Positions 10,644-22,096 of a stretch of DNA of 64,000 bases are shown here, one piece after another. The translations under genes and the position numbers were made by a program. Origin of the DNA: Mariannaea sp. PMI_226. Its lineage: Eukaryota > Ascomycota > Sordariomycetes > Hypocreales > Nectriaceae. The stretch is from the NCBI GenBank assembly GCA_024336345.1, contig JANFOG010000002.1:3410001-3474000 (forward strand), read 5' to 3'. The notes beneath the pieces were generated by a model. It was not told the origin of the DNA and did no database searches. It worked only from the letters and a program-made list of their open reading frames with translations. Within the stretch, counting starts at the first letter, position 1, and every line of letters starts with the position of its first letter.

Positions 10644-11320
10644 ATGTCTTCAAACTCAGACCCGCAGCCGAAGAGCGCCAGCGATGATCCCCTCGTGTGG
10701 ATCGACTGCGAGGTATGTTCTTTCGCCCATGACTGCGGGGAACCGTTTGGTTGCCTAAGACGAAACATGACTGACAAGGCGCGCTTTAGATGACTGGCCT
10801 TGACCCAGACAAGGAGGTGATTTTGGAAATCTTCTGCATCATCACAACCGGGAACCTCGAGATCCTCGATGAGGAAGGCTTCCACGCCGTCGTCCACTGG
10901 CCCAAGGAACGCATGGATCAGATGGACGAATGGTGCACCAACACGCACGCTGCCTCGGGTCTCACTGCTGCGGTGCTTGCCTCAGAGACGACGCCGGAGC
11001 AGGCTGCTGATGCTCTGTATGAATATGTTACGCGCTTCATTCCTGAGAAACGTGTTGGCCTTCTTGCGGGGAATAGTGTGCACGCCGACCGGTCATTCTT
11101 GCGACAGGAGCCGTACAAGAAGGTGATCCGTCACCTCAACCACCGGCTTCTCGACGTGAGCACTATCAAGGAGGCGGCGCGGCGGTGGTGTCCCAAGAGA
11201 ATTGTGAACAAAGTGCCAAGGAAGAGGGGCCTTCATCAGGCCAAGGAAGACATCTTGGAGAGCATTGAAGAAGCCAGATATTATCGGGAGGTTATTTTCC
11301 GACCTACATTTAATAAATGA
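10644..11320 (+). CDS. REX2: oligoribonuclease, mitochondrial (REX2-type DEDDh 3'-5' exonuclease)
   Basis: Two exons, 10644-10712 and 10790-11320, give 199 residues. The 77-nt intron is GTATGT...TTTAG with a CTGAC branch-like site at 10771. The splice falls inside exonuclease motif I, VWIDCE|MTGLD. Motif I supplies Asp21 and Glu23; the second motif is represented by NSVHADRSFL, followed by LDVSTIKE and the HQAKED segment carrying the catalytic His and last Asp. The length is close to bacterial Orn (about 180) plus a short N-terminal extension without an obvious long presequence. Family role: digestion of 2-5 nt RNA fragments to mononucleotides, in mitochondria in yeast. Without removing the intron the first 23 codons are lost from the main frame. 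Confidence 0.93.
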
Positions 11321-12872
11321 GGCGGTTCTGCCACCATGGGACTCAAGGCGTTCACTGAATGGCTGAATACAGCGGGAAGGTTGTCGAGATGTAGGTAGAG
11401 AAAACCATTGAAGACTTCAAAACTCGCTCTTTCGGTCTTCTTGTTTTTTTTGGAGATATTTTCACTCAAGTTACAACTCGACGAAACCGGAATTCCCTCT
11501 AAACCCCTCAAGAAAATAAAAAAAGAGTAGAGAAAAATCATATTAGTTGATGAGGAAAAGGAGACATGGCTGTTTACGCAAGGGACTATGAAAGCCATAG
11601 CCTTGCTGGCTTGGATGCTGCTAGTTTACCACTTGACTCTTTGAGAGAACCTCGTAAAGAGCTGTTGAACAGGAGGAAGGGGTCTTTGGCATCCACATAT
11701 ATAGAAGAATTTAAGACGAAAGTCAATAGGGAAACAGCAATTTATTTTTTGGTTAGTTTTGCATTCGGAGTGATTCTCAATGGCCAATCTGTCCTTGATT
11801 GACATGTAATTATCATACCTGTCTTAACTTTACCTAGGTGGGTACGTGAGCCATGAAAACACACCATTGGAAGCTAGCTTGTCTCGTATGTGTATATAGA
11901 GCCTGTGAACTGCAATTGCCTCAAAGTAGGTACCTTGATGGGTTTAAGTTACGGCTCATATGCTGTACTTGAATTCTTGCAACCTCCGAGTCGGGGATCT
12001 GTTCCGTACCCAGGCATTTGCCCATGATGGGATGTTGCCCCTCCCATTCATCGACTTGGAACCTCTTGTAGGTAACTCAAGTGATATCATCGACGCAACC
12101 CCACTAAGCAAATATAGGACGTTGAGTACTACTGTAGGGTCGGTAGTGCAGGTAGGCAGTTAAGGTACAGTACATTTTCCCGTACCTTTTTGACCTGACC
12201 TACTCTACCAACTCTTTACCCTTTTGCCCAAGGTTGCCTCATGTACCTAGACCGTTAGTAGAAAACAGCTATCCGCAAGCTTCCCTGTCAGTCTACCGTA
12301 TTAGCTCCCCCATCAAAACGCCTCCCCCTCTGAGGTGGCTGGCGTTGGTGAATTGTGTCAGTGACCAACTCTCGTCATTTTTCCCACAGGCCCATTATTA
12401 CCATGTTGTTAGACCCCAGAGGCAAAAACATGTCTGATCTTCGACGTACCTACCTACCTATCCAAGCTTGCAGTCATTACGTCCCGTTCCTTTAGCTGAG
12501 GTAGGTAAGTAGGTACCTAAGCGCCTTGCTTGCAACTAGGTAGATACTGAATGTACAGTACTTGTATTCGTCTGGCCAACAAGTCGATGGTCAGGTAGGT
12601 AGCAAGGTAGGTAGGTAGGTACTGTACCTTATTACCTACCCCCTCCCCCAAAAAAGCTCAAAGCTCCTCAATTCAACCAACCATGGCGCAAAGCTCGCCC
12701 ACTGGTGGTCCCCACTCTCCCACCTCGCCTCGTCCAATTCTCCCACCGCACCTTCAGTCCGCTCGCCTCTCTCGCCTTTTCTCCCTCCCTCTCCTCTCTC
12801 CTCTCTTTTTCCCATTTTCCTCTTCCTCTCTCATTCTCCTCTATCCATCAATTCTCTCCCAGGATTGTCAGA
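11321..12872. other. intergenic spacer and phosphoglucomutase promoter/leader
   Basis: No supported gene. A 78-codon ORF at 11566-11802 has no recognisable features. Dense TACCTACC/GGTAGGTA tetranucleotide runs lie at 12446-12462, 12498-12518 and 12593-12622. The leader immediately before the PGM start (about 12700-12862) is strongly pyrimidine-rich and ends in CTCTCCCAG. Confidence 0.6.
12683..12862 (+). promoter_or_regulatory. probable phosphoglucomutase leader with upstream ATG in strong context
   Basis: An ATG at 12683 (context ACCATGG) opens a 91-codon frame running past the PGM start codon out of frame, to 12958. A long C/T tract ending in CTCTCCCAG at 12862, 10 nt before the PGM ATG, looks like a 3' splice site. 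I infer a leader intron that removes the upstream ATG; the donor is not identified. Confidence 0.4.
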
Positions 12873-14997
12873 ATGGCTGTCAAAACCGTCGAGTTCACGC
12901 CTTTCCAGGACCAGAAGCCCGGAACGTACGTTGGCCACCCTTCTCCCATATGTCATGACGTTTGAAACCCCCACCATCCATGTTCACGCCCCTCCTTTCT
13001 TGCACTCCCTAACACTCCTCACCCCGCCTAGCTCTCCTCGCGAGAGAGCTCTCCAGCCCGTGCTTGTTGCATCTCGGACAACGGCAACACGAGCTCACAT
13101 CATGATAAAACTTCTGCTAACTAGGCTTCTCCACTTGCAGCTCCGGTCTTCGAAAGAAGGTCGTCGTCTTCCAGAAACCCAACTACAGCGAGTCTTTCGT
13201 CACCAGCATTCTCCTTTCCATCCCCGAGGGAGCTGAGGGTAAGAGACAAAGCCTCCAAGCTCCGACCTTTGCTCCAATCAATTCGATTTCACAACTTATC
13301 TAACATTTGATGTCACCGCAGGCGCTTTTCTTGTCATTGGTGGTGATGGTCGTTACTGGAATCCTGAGGTCATCCAGCTCATTGCCAAGATTGGCGCTGC
13401 TTATGGTGTCAAGAAGCTCCTTATCGGCAAGGACGGTATTCTCTCCACCCCTGCTGCCAGCCATGTCATCCGTCTACGCAAAGCTACTGGTGGTATCCTC
13501 TTGACCGCCAGCCACAACCCTGGTGGTGAGTTAACCAACTGTTCTTGTCCCTGTTCCCCTGTTCCTCCTGTTACCTGCTACCTGCTCCTCCTGCCAGCCT
13601 CTCCTGGATGTAAAACTAACTCTTATTCAGGCCCCACCAACGATTTCGGCATCAAGTATAACCTTGCCAATGGAGGCCCGGCCCCCGAGTCTGTTACCGA
13701 CAAAATCTACGAGACCTCCAAGACCTTGACCTCGTACAAAATTGCCGACATTCCTGATATTGACATCTCTACTGTTGGCACTCACAATTACGGTGAACTC
13801 GAGGTTGAGGTGGTGGATGGAACCACCGACTACATTGATATGCTCAAGGACATTTTCGACTTTGACCTCATCAAGAAGTTCTTCGCCACGCACCCCGACT
13901 TCAAGGTTCTCTTCGATGGTCTCCATGGTGTGACTGGTCCCTACGGTAAGGCCATCTTTGAGACGGAGCTTGGCCTAACTGGCGCCATCCAGAACTGTGT
14001 GCCCAGCCCGGATTTCAATGGCGGCCACCCCGATCCTAACCTCACCTACGCACACACTCTTGTCGAGGCTGTTGATAAGGACAACATTCCCTTTGGCGCC
14101 GCCTCTGATGGCGACGGCGACCGAAACATGATCTATGGCGCTAATGCCTTCGTTTCCCCTGGTGACTCGCTCGCCATCATTGCCCATCACGCCAAGCTCA
14201 TCCCTTATTTCCAGAAGAACGGCGTCAATGGCCTTGCCCGCTCCATGCCCACCAGCGGTGCTGTAGACCTCGTCGCCAAGGCTCAGAACCTGAACTGTTA
14301 CGAGGTTCCCACCGGCTGGAAATTCTTCTGTGCGCTTTTTGATGCCCAGAAGCTGTCTATCTGTGGCGAGGAGAGCTTTGGAACTGGTAGCGACCACATC
14401 CGCGAGAAGGATGGCCTGTGGGCCATTGTCGCCTGGCTCAACATCATCGCTGGCATTGGCGTCCAGAACCCAGGCGTGACTCCTTCCATCAAGCAAATCC
14501 AGAAGGACTTCTGGAACCAGTACGGACGTACCTTCTTTACCCGCTACGACTACGAGAACGTTGACTCCGATGGAGCTAACAAGGTCGTTGGTGAGCTGAA
14601 GAAGTTGGTGGCTGATCCTAACTTCGTTGGTAGCACCATTGAAGGTGAGGACTTTTGAGTACTTCAATTCGAAGAGAAAAACAGACCAAACTAACATCTT
14701 GCAGGTCGCACGGTTACCAAGGCTGGAAACTTTTCGTACACTGACCTTGACGGTTCCGTCTCTTCCAACCAAGGCCTGTATGCTGGCTTCTCTTCTGGTA
14801 GCCGCATCGTTGTCCGTCTCTCTGGCACTGGCTCATCCGGTGCTACTATTCGTCTGTATATCGAGCAGCATTCTAACGACCCTGCCACCTATGACATGGA
14901 TGCTCAGGACTTCCTGAAAGAGGAGGTTAGATTCTCCACTGAACTTCTCAAGTTCAAGGAACACGTTGGCCGCACCCAACCCGATGTCAAGACCTAA
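12873..14997 (+). CDS. PGM2: phosphoglucomutase
   Basis: Five exons: 12873-12925, 13141-13238, 13322-13525, 13631-14644, 14705-14997, encoding 553 residues, the normal size. All introns are GT-AG and restore an unbroken family sequence. Catalytic phosphoserine is Ser114 in TASHNPGG; the Mg2+ loop is DGDGDR from residue 278; the sugar-specificity loop is GEESFG from 364; the C-terminal phosphate-binding loop is RLSGTGSSGATIR. The enzyme interconverts glucose-1-phosphate and glucose-6-phosphate in the cytosol, linking glycolysis to UDP-glucose, trehalose, glycogen and wall glucan synthesis. Intron positions cluster in the 5' third, as is common in highly expressed fungal genes. The gene symbol follows yeast usage. 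Confidence 0.97.
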
Positions 14998-15560
14998 GTG
15001 GGCGATACTGGTTTTATCAGCCGGAGTGGAATAAAAACATATTGATGAACTTGATGTAATGCCGAATTTCTGAATTTTTTTTTTATTATTCAACACTATC
15101 AAAATGTCAAGATTGAGCGTTCTCGTAAACTTCAAGGACCTGAAAGACTAGGAGTTTTAAAGGGGCAAAAAGGGGTTGTCCAATCTTTTTGTCACAACAA
15201 GAGGAGGAAATCATTTCAGATAAGAGAAAAAGAGAAAAAAAAAATTGAGACATGCCCTCCAACTGACCAAGAAATCTTATCGTGTGCCGAATATCATACA
15301 ATCTGCCTCCTACTGAGCTTTGATCGACAAAGGGAACTCGTTGCGTCGTAATTCATCAGATCTTCAAGTCGGCGTGACATGAGGGGGCCCGGGGCTCTCG
15401 CGAATATAATAGGGTGAAAAGCGAACAGAAACGCTGCACATTGAAGAATACATAAGGTAGAAGTCAAATTTTTGAATCCAAAGAGGTGGGGGACGAAAAA
15501 GGGGGTGGGAAGGAAATACGATCTCCCCAGAAAAGATCGAGCAAACGTTGTGGCATATTA
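14998..15560. other. convergent 3' spacer
   Basis: Lies between the ends of phosphoglucomutase (+) and the ten-exon gene (-). T-rich and A-rich runs at about 15075-15087 and 15226-15244 fit 3' untranslated sequence. No gene seen. Confidence 0.65.
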
Positions 15561-17614
15561 TTAGGGTTGCTCCGTTGCATCGGTCGTTTCTGTCATCGTA
15601 TCTGTCGTGTCGGTTGTATCTGCCGTAGTCTCGGTTGTCGTCTCGGTTGTTGTTTCGGCCGGTGACGGGGAACATAGCTCCTTGAAGCGTTTCGACGCTA
15701 ATTCATCTTCTTGTGAGATGGGTTCAAAGTATGGCGATTGGTTGCACCCAAAGAAGGGGGTGGTGGACAAGGATAGACTTACCTTCTTCACTAACAAAGC
15801 AGATCTCAAATGCCCCAGCAGTGCCGCGTCGTTGGTTCTGCTGCTGGTAGTTGCCGCAGAAGACGTACAACTGGACGTCTAGGAGTCGAACTTTGTACTT
15901 GGAAACTCGCTTCATCCACGTAGAGGATGCAGACTGATGGGTGACTGAATAGATCCGTTAGCTGCTGGATTGCAGTAGTAGTGAAAGATGTCGAATATGC
16001 GTACTGAAAGCGGTCCAGACAGGACACTGCCGTAGCTCGCCCTCCCAAATGGCGGCATGGAGGCGAAGACCCTTGGTCATTTGATCCTCGTATACGATAA
16101 GGGAATGTCTGAAGCCATCGTCAATGATGCGCCTATTCCCATGGTTAGATTAACATTGCAGTGCACTATTCAACCATTTTCTTACGCTTGGAAGAGCTTT
16201 CGTTCTCCACGCAATGCCTGCTCCTGTGGTGCGATCTGAAGAGTCAAGGAATTCCTGGCCTTGAACGATAGGAAGCTACAATACAGTAGAACCATTTCTG
16301 AGGCAAATGCGTTAGCGACGTATTGACAGCAAGAGTAGATCGGAAATCGGGAAACGGGCTCAGGTCTCAATCCATACCTTCCCAAGTCATGAAGCACAAG
16401 CTGGCCCAGAGTTTTGCACAGCCCTCTGAGGTGCTCCATCTCCAGAACTGGAGACAGCTTCCATCACGCTCAACACAAAGCTCATGGGCACCTCGGAGGG
16501 AGAACCAGGGGGTTCCCAGGTGGTAGGTTCGCATCAACAAGTAGGGGCATCTGTCACGGGGGCTGAGATAAACAATCAAGGAAACTTGACGTTCGTTGAA
16601 CGGGCTGGCATAACGATTAACAAATTAAGGGCCTTGAAGAGTGACTCTTGACTGAATCCATACCGCATGAAGAGGATTCGAGCATCGCTTGGAATTCTGA
16701 CATTCTCCCAAGGCATATGAGGACCATATGATCGTGACCTATGGCCATGTTAAGTGGGGGCACTGATACTTATATGATGAGGAGTAGCTTACGAGCGTTG
16801 ATGCTTCAGGGCCGTACGTGACGGCAGAGGCAAGGAGAATATTTGCTCAGCCCAGTGAACACTCTAATTTTTTTTCGTCAATGGTCAACAAAGTACGGTT
16901 GGTGACTCTGGACGCGAACTTACAGATGTTATGCTAATCTCATCCAGGTGAGCGTCAGGTCGAATCATGGGTCCAACCCGGATTGGGGGTGGTGCTACGA
17001 ATTCATCAGCATCGCTTTCACTTTAATTCCACATTTAACAACTCACGTATTTGTCTGGATTCTCGTAGTTGCATAATCTGAAGTCGGACGCTCTCGAGAG
17101 CATTGAGGTCGAAGTTAGGCGACCTTGTTCTACGTCAATACTAACTCTCTAATGCCGTGGGGCAAGAAGTTGCTTACCTGGTCAGTAGTTCCCTCAACAA
17201 GGTTAGGAAGTGATTATACAAGATGAAACGCTGCTGAAGTGGGAGCCCACTGGCCTCATCGGTCATTGTGTGATACATCTTCCTCCATCGATTCTCTCTG
17301 GTCAAGGTCCTATCCTCATAATGACTTTTAATATCTCGCATGGAACGGGACAGACAGGGAAGAATGATTTCCAAATAATCCAAGACGACGGGGACGCGGG
17401 TGAAATGAACTTGAGACTGATCAGCAAGCTCTCGGAGGAGTTGAGCTGATATTCGGATCTCCTCAATGACCAACGACAGATGAGGGTGAGGCGGGTTGGG
17501 CAACGAAAAGCGAAGGCCTTCAAGATTAAAAGCTACTTGCTCGGCCCTGCTCGCCTCCAAGTAGCAACCTTGGAGCAGGTGAACTTCGATCTGGCCTCCA
17601 TGCACCAACTCCAT
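15561..17614 (-). CDS. ten-exon fungal protein of unknown function with Thr/Glu/Asp-rich tail
   Basis: Reconstructed on the minus strand as exons 17178-17614, 17047-17123, 16924-16994, 16793-16863, 16664-16738, 16378-16562, 16186-16297, 16005-16132, 15783-15944 and 15561-15709 (488 residues). All nine introns are GT-AG and 52-101 nt, and every junction keeps frame. The N-terminal half looks alpha-helical and contains PCLSRSMRDI and RWRKMYHTMT, which I associate with a conserved uncharacterised ascomycete family, followed by SPNFDLNALESVRLQ. The middle (WENVRIPSDARILFMRPRDR, then GCAKLWASLCFMTWE) and a late segment (VRLLDVQLYVFCGNYQQQ) suggest a PH-like beta domain, an inference. The last 35 or so residues are ET/TT/DT repeats. 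A further upstream exon is possible. No function is assigned. Confidence 0.8.
15563..15660 (-). repeat. coding repeat giving a Thr/Glu/Asp-rich C-terminal tail
   Basis: The 3' end of the last exon is an imperfect ACNACNGAG/GAT repeat (seen on the plus strand as GTCGTnTCGGTTGTnTC). It encodes ETTTETTTETTADTTDTTD and similar. Such repeats vary in length by slippage; the tail would be acidic and unstructured. Confidence 0.8.
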
Positions 17615-19810
17615 GTTGTAACGGGGACACCGTTGATGATGCGAGCTGGTCTAAGAGGTCATGATACGATGGAGGTAACAATCACTTGAGCAAGTTGATG
17701 AGAACTGGGGTGCTGGACGTGCTGGACCTAGACACTGGCTTGAGTCCCCCACGCCAGGCCGACGGCTAGTTGCTGCTTTCGCGAGGTCTGTCGTCGGTTG
17801 GGTGATCACGTTGAAAGGAAACTAGTCTGTTCAGGATGGCGGGGTTCGGCGCCAGAAGGTCAATGAAGAAAGAAGCAAGCCCAAATCGAGATTCCTAGGC
17901 GAGCTATATGTGGACGCAAAATCGATGAAACCAAAAAAGAAACTTGAGAAGGAAACTTAGTAATAATAACAACAATAAGACGAGAGGGGGGGGATGGTCT
18001 GGGTGCTGGTCGTTAAAAGAACGTGTGATCCGATCCAGGCGAGATGGTCAACACCACTGCGCGGCTCCCAATCCCACCATTGTACCTATTACCCATGCTT
18101 CACCTGACGTGGTCGGCGCACGGGTCTTATCGTGCTCCCACGATGAGCTCATTAGAGACGCTGCAGGTAATGCTGGCCGCTACTCGGGACATTGTCTCGT
18201 CCTCACTACTGTACATAAGAAGCAATGCCACATCAGGGTCGTTGACCACATGATGATCAGCTCCCGCAAATCCCAAGTCTGGTAGATTTTACGACTCATT
18301 ACGACTTGACAGGAGCACGCCAAATCCCAAATTGTTTGGCGCAGTGGGTGGGTGAATGTTAGGTGCAATTGCATCTGCGTTTGAGCGAACTTCTCAGGCG
18401 TTGCCACGAAAGCAAGCGTCGGTTCAAGATGACGCCAATCCAATGCACATCCAGTCCGAGGACGTCGCCCACTGGGCCAGATCGGGGTGGGTGGGCACTC
18501 AAAGTAGTGAAGGCATCATTTCGGCCATTCAGCGTAACCGTACGACGTGTTGCGCTGCGGCGAGTCTCGACATGCATCCACGGAAGGTGGAGAAGGCCCT
18601 CACACGGGGATGGGCAGTGAGTGAAGTCCTGGAGGAACCACGTCTGTGCTGTATGGCATGTCCTCTTTTTGAAATACCTCTATCCTTTATGCGCTATTAA
18701 TAAGGGCCAAGTGGATGAAATCGAGTTGGTGACGGAGCCCGTTTGCACTACACACTCCGCACCTGACGTCCTGTACCTGACAACGGGGGACTAGCGGGGC
18801 AGAATGAGGCCACACTCAACCAAAGGGTCTCTCCGTGAGGCGACGGTACTGTCGGCGTTGAATGGTGTTGAACTTCGTTCAAGAGGGCGACATGTTGCAC
18901 TGGCGTCAGCCTCTTGTCTTTGCCTGGTTGGTGGGATACTATAGACCTGCAAGAAGACATCAGCATCAATATGCACTTCGTCTGGCGATTCAAATGCCAA
19001 CAGCGCAACTGCTTGCTGGTGGTTGATAATGAAAGGGGAAACCTGTAATGGCGGGCAACCTCTATGAAAGTAGGTTGAAGGAGCAGGGTACGGGCGAGTT
19101 CAAGCCAACATGGCGACGAGGAGTTTCATCATTGCTGGTACTTCCTTTTGGTAATTGCTGATTGCCATTTACATCCTCAGGCAAAAGGCTTCGCCCCCAA
19201 AACCAAACCAGACACTGTAGATCCATGATTATCACAACAGCACTCTTTTAAGAATTTCCAGCTACAAAAATATATAGACGTCAGTTTTGTAATGACGGAA
19301 CATGCGATCGTATTTTTGTCAAATTAAGACATGTATACGCCTAGTCGTTTTACTTGAGGATATCTCAAAGAATTTGTTAATAGCTACATCATAGCGTCTC
19401 ATTCCTCGCGTTTCATCAATTATACATGTGATAGATACATCTCGATCTCTCAAACACACACATTCACGCACAAAGCAGTTCAAGTTGATTACTGAATGTT
19501 TTTTTTGGGGCTCGATCGAGTAAAAGCCTGGAGCTCTAATACTTGTACAAGTGTCTCATTTCATCCCTCTCGTGACGCGGCGTCCTGTGATTCACAATCA
19601 AAGGCCTGCGAGAAAAATGGGTGCAGAATGGAGCAAATAGCTAAGTCGTTTGCCTTCTCGCCATAATAGCACGCCTAAAGACATATCCCGTTGAAATCCC
19701 GGCAACTAAAAAGAAAGCACGTATCCCATACCGTGCCAATACAACACCGCCCAAGACCAGATTACAAGGAAAAAGAAGGACTAATTGCCTTCAGGCCGAA
19801 AACCTCCCAT
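17615..19810. other. intergenic region, no supported gene
   Basis: Several short ORFs on both strands lack recognisable features. The best is a minus-strand frame at 18791-19000 (about 70 codons, AFESPDEVHIDADVFLQVYS), which has gene-like codons in part but no neighbours to splice to that I could find. Upstream exons of the ten-exon gene could also lie here. Confidence 0.5.
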
Positions 19811-20325
19811 CTAAGAGGAGTCCTCCTCCTGCTCAGCCTGTCAAACTTAGTCAGCCACTGCGTGAGAATCATGGTGAATCGGCGGCGAGTCTCACGTTGT
19901 AAGCCTGCTTCTCATCCTCGTATCGCTTCTTGTCGGCGGCAGCCTTGGCCTCATAAGGGGCACGCTGCTTCTCGTTGAGAGCCTTCCAGCGCTCACCGAG
20001 AATCTTGCCAACAGTTCCGAAGGAGATACCGGGGTTCTCCTCACGGACGTTCTCACGCTGCTCATTGGCGAAGAACATGTAGGCAGAGAGACCGCGCTTG
20101 GGGGCGTTAGGGTCTAAACAATGTTAATATTTGCGTAAATGACAATGGAGCGCTAGGCCTGCTCGCTGCTTCATAGGCGCGTACAGATGACGCAACCAAG
20201 TGAACAGCGAGAGAGCATCTGGCGTGCCAAAAAAAAAAAAACCAATGGTGAATCAGGAACTCACCCTTCTTGGTGCGCTTCTTGGTCTCGCGGGTACCGC
20301 GCTTTCCGGCAGCAGCCTTAGGCAT
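19811..20325 (-). CDS. NHP6: HMG-box chromatin protein NHP6
   Basis: Three exons, 20265-20325, 19896-20113 and 19811-19837, give 101 residues. The order is a basic N-terminal arm ([20 protein letters not shown]), a single HMG box beginning [20 protein letters not shown] and running to [11 protein letters not shown], and a short acidic tail AEQEEDSS. This is the size and architecture of yeast Nhp6A/B. Nhp6 bends DNA without sequence specificity and works with the FACT complex and at Pol II and Pol III promoters in the nucleus. The 151-nt first intron ends ATTGTTTAG; the second is 58 nt. The basic arm and the box lie on separate exons. The long pyrimidine/purine-biased 5' region (20326-21000) may contain a leader intron. 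Confidence 0.96.
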
Positions 20326-22054
20326 GTTGAAAAATTCTGTTTGCACCTTGATTAGCATCAAGTTTGACTTGTTGAGAGTGCATGAGTATGTGAAGTCGTG
20401 GAAGTGATGCTTGGGGTCAAATCGACGGCGCTAGGGTGGACGACGTCACGCGAAGCGACGCGTTTGCAAGCTCGATCCGACAAGAGTGTAAACCAGAGGG
20501 GTAGCTCCTGGTGGGTGAAGACGAGGCGCAAATGCAATTGCAACGGCCAATGCGTCGTAACCAAAGTTTCAAGTACCAGAAAATTAAGGTAGAGTGAAGA
20601 TGCATACCTTGAAGAAAGAGTTTTAAATTTGGGAATTATGATGTTGCTCTGGTGGTCTGTGGCGCGATAGCTGGTTAGCTTGCTGATTGAGAGTGGACGC
20701 GACGCGGGTGCAAAAGTAGTTGAAGGTGAGAAGACGCCGAAGTTGCGACAAAAGAGCACAAGAGTGCACTTGGATGCGCGCAACTTTGAAGACCTCGCGA
20801 ATTTGTGACAAGTGCAAAATTGGGTGCAAAGATGGTTTGCGACCAAGAATGCGACAGCACAGAATGCAAAAGAAGAAGGAAGAGTGTGATTGAGTGTTGC
20901 GTTGCGGAGCGCGGCGCAAAGGGACGGTACTCACCACAGAGCCGTGAAGTGCGTGTATGTGAGTGAAGGCAGAATGTATGGGAGAATTTGGTGGGAGATT
21001 TGTATGAGGGAGAAGGGAGGGAAAATTGTATGGGGGGAGGGCCAAGGCAGCCTTTTTACCACGGGGGAGTGATTGAGGGTGGAGGAAACGGGACCAAGCG
21101 CTACCACATTGTGATGCTGGGCACTGGTAACTGGTGCTTGCTTATTAGGCGAGACCCCCTTCCCTCACAAAAATGGGTGCGCGCGAGCCGTGTCGTGGTG
21201 CTAGTCATACTCCATCCCCAGGGCTCGAATGTACTCATACTAGGGAGAGTGGCCGAGTAACAGTACGATGCCTCAAGAGGAGGAAGGTACCTTGGCTGGC
21301 TGGGAAAGGAGGGGAGAACCGGAGGTACCCTTTCTTCTGCCCGCTTCCACCCTCGCGCCGCAGAGCACAGTCGCCCTGTCAGATTCCCCCCCCTCCTTCC
21401 CCCCAGAAGGAACGAGTGAGCGACTGAGTGTACGAAGTATGTAACTACGGAGGACGGCATACTCAAGGACCCGTCTCATCAGGGAAAGGTCAGACCGTCT
21501 GGACCTGGGCACCTAGCTCCAAGCTTCCCCAGCACAGCAGCCTGTAGCCAGTCACCAGCCGTGTAGCCGGTGGTCCTTGGTGGCTCTGCTGCTATTATTG
21601 TGCGGTACTGTACAGGTACATGCCGCACGCAACCTGCCGCGCCGAAGTAGAGTACAAGGGGCTTGTACTGCGACGCCTTCTGCGAAATCCGCACAGTGTA
21701 CTTGAGTGATTGCCATGCCAGCAAGGAAGGAAAATTCGCAAGCCCCTCCCCCTTCTCCGAGACCTGCCGCCTGCCCCTTCCTGCAAAATTGTGGTTCTCT
21801 TGATCCGGCTCCTCCTTGGCCTGTCTTGCGTGTGCCTGTTTGCTTGCCTGCCTTTTTGCCTTTGATTTTCTCCCTTCGCACGGAAACAGCTGCACGCACT
21901 CAAAACTGATCGCCCACTTACATCTCAACTGCACATTCTCCCATCGTCTAGGCCCTGCCTTCCCTGCCTACCTGACATAATTCTAGGTAGCTGCCTGCCT
22001 GGCTGTTCTCAGAACTAACATTACGGTAGACATATATGGTGCTGATGCGATATT

Positions 22055-22056
<2 letters not shown>

Positions 22057-22085
<29 letters not shown>
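22057..22085. repeat. poly(A) run of 29
   Basis: Uninterrupted A run followed by GA-interrupted A tracts to about 22108. It lies in non-coding sequence with no retroposed gene visible beside it. Confidence 0.9.

Positions 22086-22096
<11 letters not shown>

Noticed and set aside
11566..11802. 78-codon ORF between REX2 and PGM
   Set aside because: Starts with ATG and has a hydrophobic stretch, but no recognisable family and no supporting neighbours; left as spacer.
13975..14772. 265-codon minus-strand frame antisense to phosphoglucomutase
   Set aside because: Mirror of strongly biased codons in the PGM exon; no independent features.
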